8,011 bases of DNA. It comes from Betaproteobacteria bacterium. GTDB taxonomy: Bacteria; Pseudomonadota; Gammaproteobacteria; Burkholderiales; Burkholderiaceae. Where the stretch lies: NCBI GenBank assembly GCA_009921765.1, contig RFXC01000194.1, forward strand, positions 1 to 8,011. The letters are read 5' to 3'. The position numbers and the translations under genes were made by a program. Shown one piece after another: positions 1 through 5,933 of the stretch. A model generated the notes under the pieces. The model searched no databases. It was not told the origin of the DNA and saw only the letters and a program-made list of their open reading frames with translations. Position 1 is the first letter of the stretch; each line of letters opens with the position of its first letter.

Positions 1-2184
1 CAGCGCGTTGAGAACCGGCGCCATCTGCGAGGCAACCGAGGCGTAACGCGGCAGACTGGCAATCAGTTTCTCGCGCAGCGTTGGCGGCTTCACCTGGCGC
101 AGCTGGTGCTGGTATTCGAGCTTCATCTTCGCCATGTCGACGCCCGTCGGACACTCGCGACGACAGCCCTTGCAGCTCACGCACAAGGCCATGGTCTGGG
201 CAAGCTCATCGGAGCCGAGCGCGTCCTCACCCAGCTGCCCCGACAGCGCAAGGCGCAGGGTGTTGGCACGGCCCCGCGTGAGGTGCTGCTCGTCGGCAGT
301 GACGCGCCAGCTGGGGCACATGGTGCCGGCATCAAATTTTCGGCAGTGGCCATTGTTGTTGCACATCTCGATGGCTTTGCCGAATCCACCTGCCGGGTCG
401 CCCCCGGTGCCCGGCGCGGACAGGGTCTCGGTGAGCGGGTCGTTCTGAACATCCCAGGCCGACCAGTCAAGACCCGTGCGAAGCGATCGCATTGCATACC
501 CAGGACCGTAGCGAAACAGCGTCCGATCATCCATCCTGGTCGCGCGAACGATTTTCCCCGGGTTCAGAAGACTCGTCGGATCGAACAGGTCTTTCACCTC
601 TTCGAAGGCGCGTGTGAGACGCGCACCATATTGCCAGGCCACCCATTCGCTGCGCACCAGACCGTCGCCGTGCTCGCCCGAAAACGCGCCTTTGTAGCGG
701 CGCACCAGTTCGGCAGCCTCCTCGGCAATCGCGCGCATCCGGGCAGCGCCCCCCTGCGGACCATCGGCACGCATGTCGAGGATGGGGCGCACATGAAGCG
801 TACCCACCGAGGCGTGCGCATACCAGGTGCCACGCGTGCCGTGGCGGCGAAACACCTCGGTGAGCCGGTCGGTGTACTCCGCGAGATGCTCGAGCGGAAC
901 CGCGCAGTCCTCGATGAAGCTCACGGGCTTTCCGTCCCCGCGCAGCGACATCATGATGTTGAGACCGGCCTTCCGAACTTCCCAGAAAGCCTTCTGGGCA
1001 CGCTCATCGGTCATCTGCACCACGGCACCGGGAAGGCCCAGCCGGTCGGCCACCAGTTCGACCAGTTCGGCAAGCCTGCGACGGATTGCCGCAGCATCGT
1101 CGCCCGCGAATTCCACCAGCAGCACCGCCTGGGGCAATTCGCCTTCGCGGCGGACCATTGCGGCATCGATCACCGGGCGGAACGCCGGGTTCTGCCGCGC
1201 GAGGTCGATCATGGTGCGGTCGACCAGTTCAACCGCCACCGGCCCCAGTTTGACGATGTGCTGGGCGCTCGCCATCGCCGCATGAAAATCCGGGAAATTC
1301 ACCACCCCCAGCACGCGCGCGCCCGGGAGCGGCGAAAGCTTCAGATGCAACCGCCGGAACACCGCGAGCGTGCCCTCCGAGCCCACCAGCAAGTGCGACA
1401 GGTTCACCGATCCATCGGCCGTGTAGGGGCGCTCCGACTGCGGATGAAAGACATCGAGGTTGTAGCCGCCCACGCGCCGCATCACGCGCGGCCACACGCG
1501 CTCGATTTCATCACGCTCGCGGGCACCGATTTCATGCAGACGCGACACCAGCGCACTCGAGCGCGCGCTCGAAAGCGGTCGCGACGCGTGTGGGCCGAAG
1601 GGCCCGAAGTGCTCCCGTGTACCGTCGGCGAGAATGGCGTCCAGCCCCAGCACGTTGTGCACCATGTTGCCGTAGGCGATGGAGCGCGAGCCGCAGGAGT
1701 TGTTTCCGGCCATCCCACCCAAGGTGGCCTGCGCCGAGGTGGACACATCGACCGGAAACCAGAGCCCTAGCGGCTTGAGTTGCGCGTTCAGGTGGTCCAG
1801 CACGATGCCGGGCTGCACCTCGGCCACGCGCGCTTGCGCGTCAATCGAGATCGCCCGGTTCAGATGCCGGCTGAAATCCACCACCAACGCCTCGCCCACC
1901 GTCTGCCCGCACTGACTGGTCCCCGCGCCCCGGGGCAGTATCGGCACCTTCATGTCGGCCGCAAGATCAATCGTGGCAGCGAGATCTTCCTCATCGGCCG
2001 GCACCACAACCCCGACCGGAAACTGCTGGTAGATCGACGCGTCGGTCGAATAGCGCCCGCGCGTGGCGGGGTCGAACTTCACCTCGCCCTTCAGCACATT
2101 GCGAAGACGCCGCGCGAGACGGCTGCGATCAAGCGAGGCCGACGGGGCAAAGCCGATCGGGGCAATGGAAACGGAGTCGGACAT
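1..2184 (-). CDS. FAD-binding and 4Fe-4S-binding 2-hydroxyacid dehydrogenase (GlcD/YdiJ-like), C-terminus beyond left edge
   Basis: The protein probably oxidises a D-2-hydroxyacid to the 2-oxoacid on FAD and passes electrons through Fe-S centres to the respiratory chain. The 728 visible codons have no stop. An N-terminal VAO/PCMH-type FAD domain is seen from PRGAGTSQCGQ (84-94) and GGMAGNNSCGSRS (156-168). The FAD-oxidase C-terminal domain follows, with HVRP (464-467) and GEHGDG (503-508), which in this superfamily lie at the substrate/metal site. A ferredoxin-like part has C608, C614 and C623 (CNNNGHC...MCPS), then CVSCKGCRRECP with C668, C671, C674 and C678. E. coli YdiJ is about 1,018 residues, so some 200-300 residues, probably cysteine-rich CCG repeats, are missing. 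ATG 2184 is the only start before an upstream in-frame stop at 2245-2247, and AAGAGAG lies 8 nt before it. It is divergent from an aminotransferase operon. The substrate (2-hydroxyglutarate, D-lactate or glycolate) is uncertain; the family assignment is firm. Confidence 0.9.
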   Translation of the reverse strand, partial: MSDSVSIAPIGFAPSASLDRSRLARRLRNVLKGEVKFDPATRGRYSTDASIYQQFPVGVVVPADEEDLAATIDLAADMKVPILPRGAGTSQCGQTVGEALVVDFSRHLNRAISIDAQARVAEVQPGIVLDHLNAQLKPLGLWFPVDVSTSAQATLGGMAGNNSCGSRSIAYGNMVHNVLGLDAILADGTREHFGPFGPHASRPLSSARSSALVSRLHEIGARERDEIERVWPRVMRRVGGYNLDVFHPQSERPYTADGSVNLSHLLVGSEGTLAVFRRLHLKLSPLPGARVLGVVNFPDFHAAMASAQHIVKLGPVAVELVDRTMIDLARQNPAFRPVIDAAMVRREGELPQAVLLVEFAGDDAAAIRRRLAELVELVADRLGLPGAVVQMTDERAQKAFWEVRKAGLNIMMSLRGDGKPVSFIEDCAVPLEHLAEYTDRLTEVFRRHGTRGTWYAHASVGTLHVRPILDMRADGPQGGAARMRAIAEEAAELVRRYKGAFSGEHGDGLVRSEWVAWQYGARLTRAFEEVKDLFDPTSLLNPGKIVRATRMDDRTLFRYGPGYAMRSLRTGLDWSAWDVQNDPLTETLSAPGTGGDPAGGFGKAIEMCNNNGHCRKFDAGTMCPSWRVTADEQHLTRGRANTLRLALSGQLGEDALGSDELAQTMALCVSCKGCRRECPTGVDMAKMKLEYQHQLRQVKPPTLREKLIASLPRYASVASQMAPVLNAL

Positions 2185-2208
2185 GGCAGGGGCTCTCTTG
2201 GGGCAAGG

Positions 2209-2224
2209 CCGGCGCAGACGCCGG
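2209..2224. repeat. Inverted repeat CCGGCG-N4-CGCCGG in the divergent promoter region
   Basis: Both 6-bp arms match perfectly around a 4-nt loop (CAGA). The dyad lies just upstream of the rightward -10 candidate at 2232, where a regulator could bind, or it could form a hairpin in the leader of the leftward gene. In GC-rich DNA such short repeats also arise by chance. Confidence 0.45.
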
Positions 2225-2259
2225 GACCCTCTACAATTCCGCGATTAGACACCAGCGAC

Positions 2260-2276
2260 GCTCGCGCGCCGCGAGC
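2260..2276. repeat. Inverted repeat GCTCGCG-N3-CGCGAGC
   Basis: Both 7-bp arms match perfectly around a 3-nt loop (CGC). If the rightward transcript starts about 7 bases after TACAAT (2232-2237), the hairpin would lie about 15 nt into the 5' leader of the class V aminotransferase mRNA and about 50 nt before its ATG. It could be a transcript-stabilising stem or an operator. There is no T-tract, so an intrinsic terminator or attenuator is unlikely. Confidence 0.45.
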
Positions 2277-2329
2277 ATCCCCACTCGGCCCGCGCCGCCT
2301 TACCCGGGCCTGAACCAGACGGACAAGCG

Positions 2330-3556
2330 ATGAAACTACCCAGCGGACTGCGGCTTGATCACCACCCTACCGGTCGGCATTTCCTGCAAATCCCGGGGCC
2401 CACCAATGTTCCCGACCGTATCCTGCGGGCCATCGACCATCCCACGATTGATCACCGGGGCCCTGAATTCGGCGAGCTTGGACGCTATGTTCTCGACGGC
2501 ATCCGGAAAATTTTCCAGACCACGCAGCCGGTCATCATTTATTCGGCTTCTGGGACGGGCGCCTGGGAGGCCGCACTGGTCAACACCTTGTCCGCTGGCG
2601 ACCGCGTGCTGATGGTTGAAACCGGGCACTTCGCAGCGCTCTGGAAGCGCCTCGCCGAGCGCCTCGGTCTGATTGCAGACTACATCCCGGGCGATTGGCG
2701 AAGTGGCATCGACGCGGCAGAGATCGGACGCCGCCTCGCTGCCGATCATGCGCACAGCATTCGCGCCGTCTGCGTGGTCCATAACGAAACCTCATCGGGC
2801 ATCACCTCCGATATCGCTGCCGTGCGTCGCGCGATCGATGCAGCCGGTCACCCGGCCCTGCTGATGGTCGATACGGTTTCCTCGATCGGGTCGATTGACT
2901 ATCGTCACGATGAGTGGGGGGTGGATGTCACCATCGCCGGGTCACAGAAAGGCCTCATGCTGCCACCCGGGCTGGGCTTCAACGCAATCAGTCCGAAGGC
3001 CTTGGCCGCGAGCCGGACCGCTGGCCTGCCGCGCGCGTTCTGGGCCTGGGACGACATGCTGGCCTCAAACGAGAAGGGCTATTGGCCCACCACTCCCTCC
3101 ACCAACCTGCTGTATGGCCTTGCAGAGGCCATCGACATGCTTACAAGCGAGGGGCTGGCTGCAGTCTTCGCCCGTCATGTGCGACACGGCGAGGCCACCC
3201 GTCGGGCGGTCCAGGCATGGGGGCTGGAGCTGTTGTGCCGCAACCCTGCCGAGGCGAGCCCGGTGGTCACCGCTGTCGTCATGCCAGAGGCCGCTCCCGG
3301 CAAGCGCCACGATGCCGATGCGCTCCGGCGTCTGGTGCTCGAGCGCTTCAACATGTCGCTGGGCACCGGCCTGGGGCGGCTTGCGGGCTGGGTGTTCCGG
3401 ATCGGTCATCTGGGCGACTTCAACGACCTGTCCCTGGTCGGAACGCTGGGCGGGGTCGAAATGGGCCTGGCGGCAGCAGGCGTCCCCCACCGCCCCGGCG
3501 GTGTGCAGGCAGCAGTCGACTATCTCGCAGCCTGCGCACGGGAAGTGCGCACGTGA
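2330..3556 (+). CDS. Class V PLP-dependent aminotransferase, serine/alanine--glyoxylate type
   Basis: This 408-residue cytosolic fold-type I transaminase probably moves an amino group from serine or alanine to glyoxylate, giving glycine plus hydroxypyruvate or pyruvate. It starts with the family's PGPTNVPDR (22-30). The PLP phosphate-binding segment SASGTGAWE spans 72-80. VHNETSSG lies at 150-157. D181 in MVDTVSSIGS should contact the pyridine nitrogen, and K207 in AGSQKGLM should form the Schiff base. R357 in FRIGHLGD is the expected substrate-carboxylate arginine. Length and motif order resemble methylotroph serine-glyoxylate aminotransferase (SgaA). The ATG at 2330 leaves the usual short N-terminus; its Shine-Dalgarno sequence is weak. 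It overlaps the next gene by 4 bp and is divergent from a 2-hydroxyacid dehydrogenase, which fits glyoxylate handling. Assignment to the class is sure; the exact amino donor and acceptor are not. Related enzymes also act in purine catabolism (PucG). Confidence 0.9.
   Translation: MKLPSGLRLDHHPTGRHFLQIPGPTNVPDRILRAIDHPTIDHRGPEFGELGRYVLDGIRKIFQTTQPVIIYSASGTGAWEAALVNTLSAGDRVLMVETGHFAALWKRLAERLGLIADYIPGDWRSGIDAAEIGRRLAADHAHSIRAVCVVHNETSSGITSDIAAVRRAIDAAGHPALLMVDTVSSIGSIDYRHDEWGVDVTIAGSQKGLMLPPGLGFNAISPKALAASRTAGLPRAFWAWDDMLASNEKGYWPTTPSTNLLYGLAEAIDMLTSEGLAAVFARHVRHGEATRRAVQAWGLELLCRNPAEASPVVTAVVMPEAAPGKRHDADALRRLVLERFNMSLGTGLGRLAGWVFRIGHLGDFNDLSLVGTLGGVEMGLAAAGVPHRPGGVQAAVDYLAACAREVRT
3540..3545 (+). 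promoter_or_regulatory. Ribosome-binding site for the GTG-started class I aminotransferase
   Basis: GGGAAG lies inside the last codons of the upstream gene, 7 nt before GTG 3553. With the GTGA stop/start overlap it supports that start over the internal ATG about 90 bases later. Confidence 0.55.
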
Positions 3557-4752
3557 CCAGGTTGTTGCCGGACTCGGCGGAGCAGCGAAGCACCGGGGGC
3601 CCGCGCCTCGCGAGGCGCGTTGAGGCGATCGCGCCCTTCCGCGTGATGGAGCTCGTCAAACGCGCGAGCGCCCTCGCCGCGGCGGGCCATCCCGTCATCC
3701 AGATGAATATCGGTGAGCCTGATTTCACTGCCCCGCCGCCGGTGCTCGCCGCCCTCGAGCGGGCCGCCGCCCAAGGGCTGTCGCAATACACGCCCGCCCT
3801 GGGTATAGAGCCGCTGCGCCGGGCGATTGCGCGCGACTACGGCGAGCGTCATGGGCTCGATATCTCGCCCTCGCGGATCGTGGTGACGGCAGGCGCGTCG
3901 GCCGCGCTGCTCCTCGCCTGCTGCGCGCTGGTCGATGCCGGCGACCAGGTACTGATGACCGATCCCAGCTATCCGTGCAATCGCCATTTCGTGGCGGCCT
4001 TCGATGGCGTGCCGGCGTTGGTACCGGTGGGCCCAGAGACCCGCTTCCAGATGACGCGCGCCCTGCTCGAGTCGCACTGGACCGGGGCGACCGCAGGTGC
4101 GCTTCTCGCCACACCCGCCAATCCCACCGGGACCTCCATCCCGTTCAACGAACTGGCCGGCATCGTCGATGCGATTCGTGCGCGCGGAGGCTTCAGCCTG
4201 ATCGATGAAATCTATCTGGGCCTCAGCTACGAGGGCAGGCCCCGAAGCGCACTCGAACTGGGCGACGATGTGATCGTCTGCAACAGTTTTTCGAAAACCT
4301 TCAGCATGACAGGCTGGCGCCTGGGCTGGCTGGTGGTTCCCGAGTCGCTGGTGCCCGCCTTCGAAAAACTGGCCCAGAATCTTTTCATCTGTGCCTCGGC
4401 GCTCGCGCAGCACGCGGCGCTCGCCTGCTTCGAGCCCGAATCCATGGCGATTTTCGAGGCGCAGCGCGAATCATTTCGCAGGCGCCGTGATTTCATCGTG
4501 CCGGCGCTGCGTGAGGCAGGGCTCGACGTACCGGTCACGCCAGACGGCGCGTTCTATGTCTGGATCGACTGCGCCCGCGTGTCCTCGAGCAGCATGAGCT
4601 TCGCCGAACGACTGCTCGAAGAAGCCTGGGTGTCGATCGTGCCGGGACACGACTTCGGCACGCACCAGGCCGATCGTTATCTCAGGCTGTCTTATGCCAC
4701 CGCCCAGCCGCAGCTCGAAGAGGCGGTGCGCAGGATGTCACGACTGATCTAA
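3553..4752 (+). CDS. Class I/II PLP-dependent aminotransferase, aspartate-aminotransferase-like
   Basis: A 399-residue fold-type I transaminase that exchanges an amino group between an amino acid and a 2-oxoacid. Motifs in order are NIGEPDFTAP (52-61), N190 in ATPANPTG, D218 and Y221 in DEIYLGLSYEG, Schiff-base lysine K248 in SFSKTFSMTGWRLGW with R256 for PLP phosphate, and R378 in YLRLSYA for the substrate alpha-carboxylate. The PLP core is complete. GTG 3553 is chosen because it forms a GTGA overlap with the stop of the upstream aminotransferase, has GGGAAG 7 nt before it, and keeps the N-terminal helix (RRVEAIAPFRVMELVKRA) conserved in the family. The next ATG, inside that helix, would remove it. 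Translation is probably coupled to the upstream gene. Its 3' end overlaps that of the convergent transglycosylase gene by 4 bp. Substrate is unknown; in context it may regenerate the amino donor for the first enzyme (inference). Confidence 0.9.
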   Translation: MTRLLPDSAEQRSTGGPRLARRVEAIAPFRVMELVKRASALAAAGHPVIQMNIGEPDFTAPPPVLAALERAAAQGLSQYTPALGIEPLRRAIARDYGERHGLDISPSRIVVTAGASAALLLACCALVDAGDQVLMTDPSYPCNRHFVAAFDGVPALVPVGPETRFQMTRALLESHWTGATAGALLATPANPTGTSIPFNELAGIVDAIRARGGFSLIDEIYLGLSYEGRPRSALELGDDVIVCNSFSKTFSMTGWRLGWLVVPESLVPAFEKLAQNLFICASALAQHAALACFEPESMAIFEAQRESFRRRRDFIVPALREAGLDVPVTPDGAFYVWIDCARVSSSSMSFAERLLEEAWVSIVPGHDFGTHQADRYLRLSYATAQPQLEEAVRRMSRLI

Positions 4753-5537
4753 GACCCCGAAGGGCTGACAACCTCGCGCGCACTGGCTCCGGGGAGCACG
4801 CGCATGACCAGGTCCTCGGGCGCCTCGGCCACGCCGCGAAGCACGTCCCGCGCACGCAGCACCCGGGCACCGTAGCCACTGTCGTGCGGCCGGCGGGCAG
4901 CACCGACATAGGCCTTGAGCGCGGCTTCGGTGCTGCCTTCACGGAGCAGATGAATTCGCAGCAGCTCGGCGCCCACGCGTATGTTCGCTTGCGGATCGAA
5001 TACCGCCTCGCTACCGCCGAACGGTTCAAAGCGCTCGGCATGGACCTGGGTGCGGATCTGCATCAGCCCCTGTGCACCGCGCGCGCTTTGCGCGAACGTG
5101 TTGAAGGACGACTCCACCGACATCACCGCCAGAAGCAGAAGCGGGTCGAGCTTCACTTCGTCGGCCACCTCGTAGGCGAGTGCAACCACCCGCGCTGCCT
5201 GAGCCGCATCGACCTGATAACGGTCGACGATGTGATCGGTCAGACGGCGCTGCGCGCGGGCAGTCTCCACCACCGCACGCTGCGGGGCAAGGGGCGGTAC
5301 CTCGACGAACCCAGGCGCCGGCATCCAGCCTGGCGTCTTTCGGAGCCACTCCCCCTGGGCTAATGACCGGGGCAGATCGGACTGACTCAGCCCCTGGGTG
5401 GTCGGGCGCATCACCGGGCTGGCCGATTTGACGGCAACCAGAGCCCAGAGCACACACCCGGCCACGACCGCCGCCAATGCACACGCGAGAATCATCTGAG
5501 AGGCATGTCGACGCTTGCCCCCGGCTTCAATATTCAT
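4749..5537 (-). CDS. Membrane-anchored lytic transglycosylase, SLT domain
   Basis: A 262-residue murein hydrolase that should cleave the MurNAc-GlcNAc bond to give 1,6-anhydro-muropeptides in the periplasm. The N-terminus has basic residues (KRRH, 8-11) and then a hydrophobic segment at about 15-36, a single membrane anchor. VAGC (25-28) resembles a lipobox, but hydrophobic residues continue after the Cys, so a transmembrane anchor seems likelier. A low-conservation linker leads to the SLT domain at about 100-235. E142 in SVESSFN is the catalytic acid. ARGAQGLMQI (152-161), NIRVGAELL (185-193), KAYVGA (208-213, in place of the usual AYNAG) and GYGARV (221-226) are family motifs. ATG 5537 is preceded by GGAG at 7-nt spacing. 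The gene is convergent with the aminotransferase operon (4-bp overlap) and divergent from ubiD. The protein assignment is strong; membrane versus lipid anchoring is open. Confidence 0.9.
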   Translation of the reverse strand: MNIEAGGKRRHASQMILACALAAVVAGCVLWALVAVKSASPVMRPTTQGLSQSDLPRSLAQGEWLRKTPGWMPAPGFVEVPPLAPQRAVVETARAQRRLTDHIVDRYQVDAAQAARVVALAYEVADEVKLDPLLLLAVMSVESSFNTFAQSARGAQGLMQIRTQVHAERFEPFGGSEAVFDPQANIRVGAELLRIHLLREGSTEAALKAYVGAARRPHDSGYGARVLRARDVLRGVAEAPEDLVMRVLPGASAREVVSPSGS

Positions 5538-5630
5538 ACGACTTCTCCAGCAGAAAGCCCCCCTGCGCGGCTCCTATCCAACCGAAAAGCGCAAACCCGG
5601 CGGGGAGGCGGAACCCCACCCACCGGTCAC

Positions 5631-5696
5631 AGCATCGGCAGGCGGACAGAGACTGACAGGAACAGCGCACTGACCGGCATGACCCAGCATCGGCAG
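5631..5696 (+). repeat. 11-bp direct repeat AGCATCGGCAG, two copies
   Basis: Exact copies at 5631-5641 and 5686-5696, 55 bp apart start to start, lie in the probable 5' leader or promoter zone of the transglycosylase gene. They may be regulator sites or chance; there are only two copies. Confidence 0.4.
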
Positions 5697-5746
5697 CGCA
5701 CCCTGGGGATTGACCGGAGGCGGTCGAGCCCCGATCAAGGAGGCAG

Positions 5747-5824
5747 GTGTTTTTTTTGAAGAGGTATATTTTACGTCGACCGCCCGGGCGGGCCAAAACA
5801 GCGCCAAATCCGCACTCAGGCTGA
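5747..5824 (+). CDS. Possible 25-codon leader ORF in the ubiD upstream region (weak)
   Basis: GTG 5747, or in-frame TTG 5756, opens a frame that closes with TGA at 5822-5824. It encodes a short peptide with a hydrophobic start (FFLKRYIL) and then basic and proline-rich residues. AAGGAGG at 5737-5743 is close to the ideal anti-16S complement. It lies only 3 nt before the GTG and 12 nt before the TTG, so neither spacing is ideal. The T8 tract falls within the first codons. No family is recognised; it could be a regulatory leader peptide or chance. Confidence 0.15.
   Translation: MFFLKRYILRRPPGRAKTAPNPHSG
5768..5796 (-). promoter_or_regulatory. Candidate sigma70 promoter reading leftward to the transglycosylase
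   Basis: On the minus strand, TTGGCC (5796-5791) and TAAAAT (5773-5768) are spaced 17 bp apart. They match the sigma70 consensus at 4 of 6 and 5 of 6 positions. The predicted start near 5761 would give a leader of about 225 nt before ATG 5537. The perfect palindrome CCGCCCGGGCGG (5780-5791) fills most of the spacer, where a bound repressor or MerR-type activator would control it. Confidence 0.4.
5780..5791. repeat. 12-bp perfect palindrome CCGCCCGGGCGG
   Basis: Self-complementary over 12 bases with no loop, so more likely a protein site than an RNA hairpin. It overlaps the last base of the -35 and the spacer of the leftward promoter candidate. Given the local GC content, chance is a real alternative. 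Confidence 0.4.
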
Positions 5825-5880
5825 CACGCCATCCATCGGGCTGGTCTCCATTGTTCCCGCGGCAATCCCCTTCGCGCACT

Positions 5881-5886
5881 GAGGGA
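5881..5886 (+). promoter_or_regulatory. Shine-Dalgarno-like GAGGGA before the alternative ubiD start
   Basis: GAGGGA lies 8 nt before TTG 5895. It is a better ribosome-binding site than anything before TTG 5934, which has only CGAG at 5924-5927. It is the main argument for a 531-residue UbiD with a 13-residue N-terminal extension. Confidence 0.4.
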
Positions 5887-5933
5887 TAGCCGGTTTGCCG
5901 CCGTATCCTGATTCTGATCAACGCGAGCCCATC

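Larger units (their letters stand above)
2185..2329. promoter_or_regulatory. Divergent intergenic regulatory region, oxidase / aminotransferase operon
   Basis: These 145 bases separate two divergent start codons and must hold the control sites for both. For the rightward operon, TACAAT at 2232-2237 matches the sigma70 -10 box at 5 of 6 positions, but no good -35 lies 16-18 bp upstream. For the leftward gene, TCTAAT read on the minus strand (2249-2244) is a similar -10 candidate, also without a clear -35. Two perfect inverted repeats lie here (listed separately). Weak -35 boxes together with dyads would fit an activator-dependent promoter, but no known operator is recognised. The ribosome-binding site of the aminotransferase (GGACAAG, 2321-2327) is weak. 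Confidence 0.5.
5538..5933. other. Long divergent intergenic region, transglycosylase / ubiD
   Basis: About 400 bases without a convincing gene. Contents: a leftward promoter candidate (5768-5796); a 12-bp palindrome; a T8 tract at 5750-5757; TGACCGG at 5671-5677 and again exactly 40 bp on at 5711-5717, with the reverse complement at 5623-5629; an 11-bp direct repeat AGCATCGGCAG at 5631-5641 and 5686-5696; and a strong Shine-Dalgarno-like AAGGAGG at 5737-5743. The last portion (5895-5933) would be coding if ubiD starts at the upstream TTG. For ubiD, TTGACC (5710-5715) is a -35 candidate without a good -10 at 16-18 bp. Confidence 0.5.

Noticed and set aside
106..1770. A 554-codon open frame on the plus strand
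   Set aside because: It is codon-aligned and antisense to the FAD/Fe-S dehydrogenase, whose motifs run unbroken on the minus strand. The plus-strand translation is rich in His and Arg and has no recognisable domain; this is a common artefact of GC-rich coding DNA.
2914..3552. N-terminal extension of the class I aminotransferase into the upstream gene (ATG 2914)
   Set aside because: The extra 213 codons overlap the class V aminotransferase in another frame and add no domain. GTG 3553 gives the normal family length of about 400 residues.
3520..4413. A 297-codon minus-strand frame across the class I aminotransferase
   Set aside because: Antisense to a gene with a complete set of PLP motifs; the product has a composition typical of shadow frames and no domain.
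5527..5865. A 112-codon minus-strand frame in the intergenic region
   Set aside because: It would start at TTG and run into the transglycosylase start. It has no clear ribosome-binding site that I can see, and its Cys/Arg/Trp-rich product is typical of noncoding GC-rich sequence.
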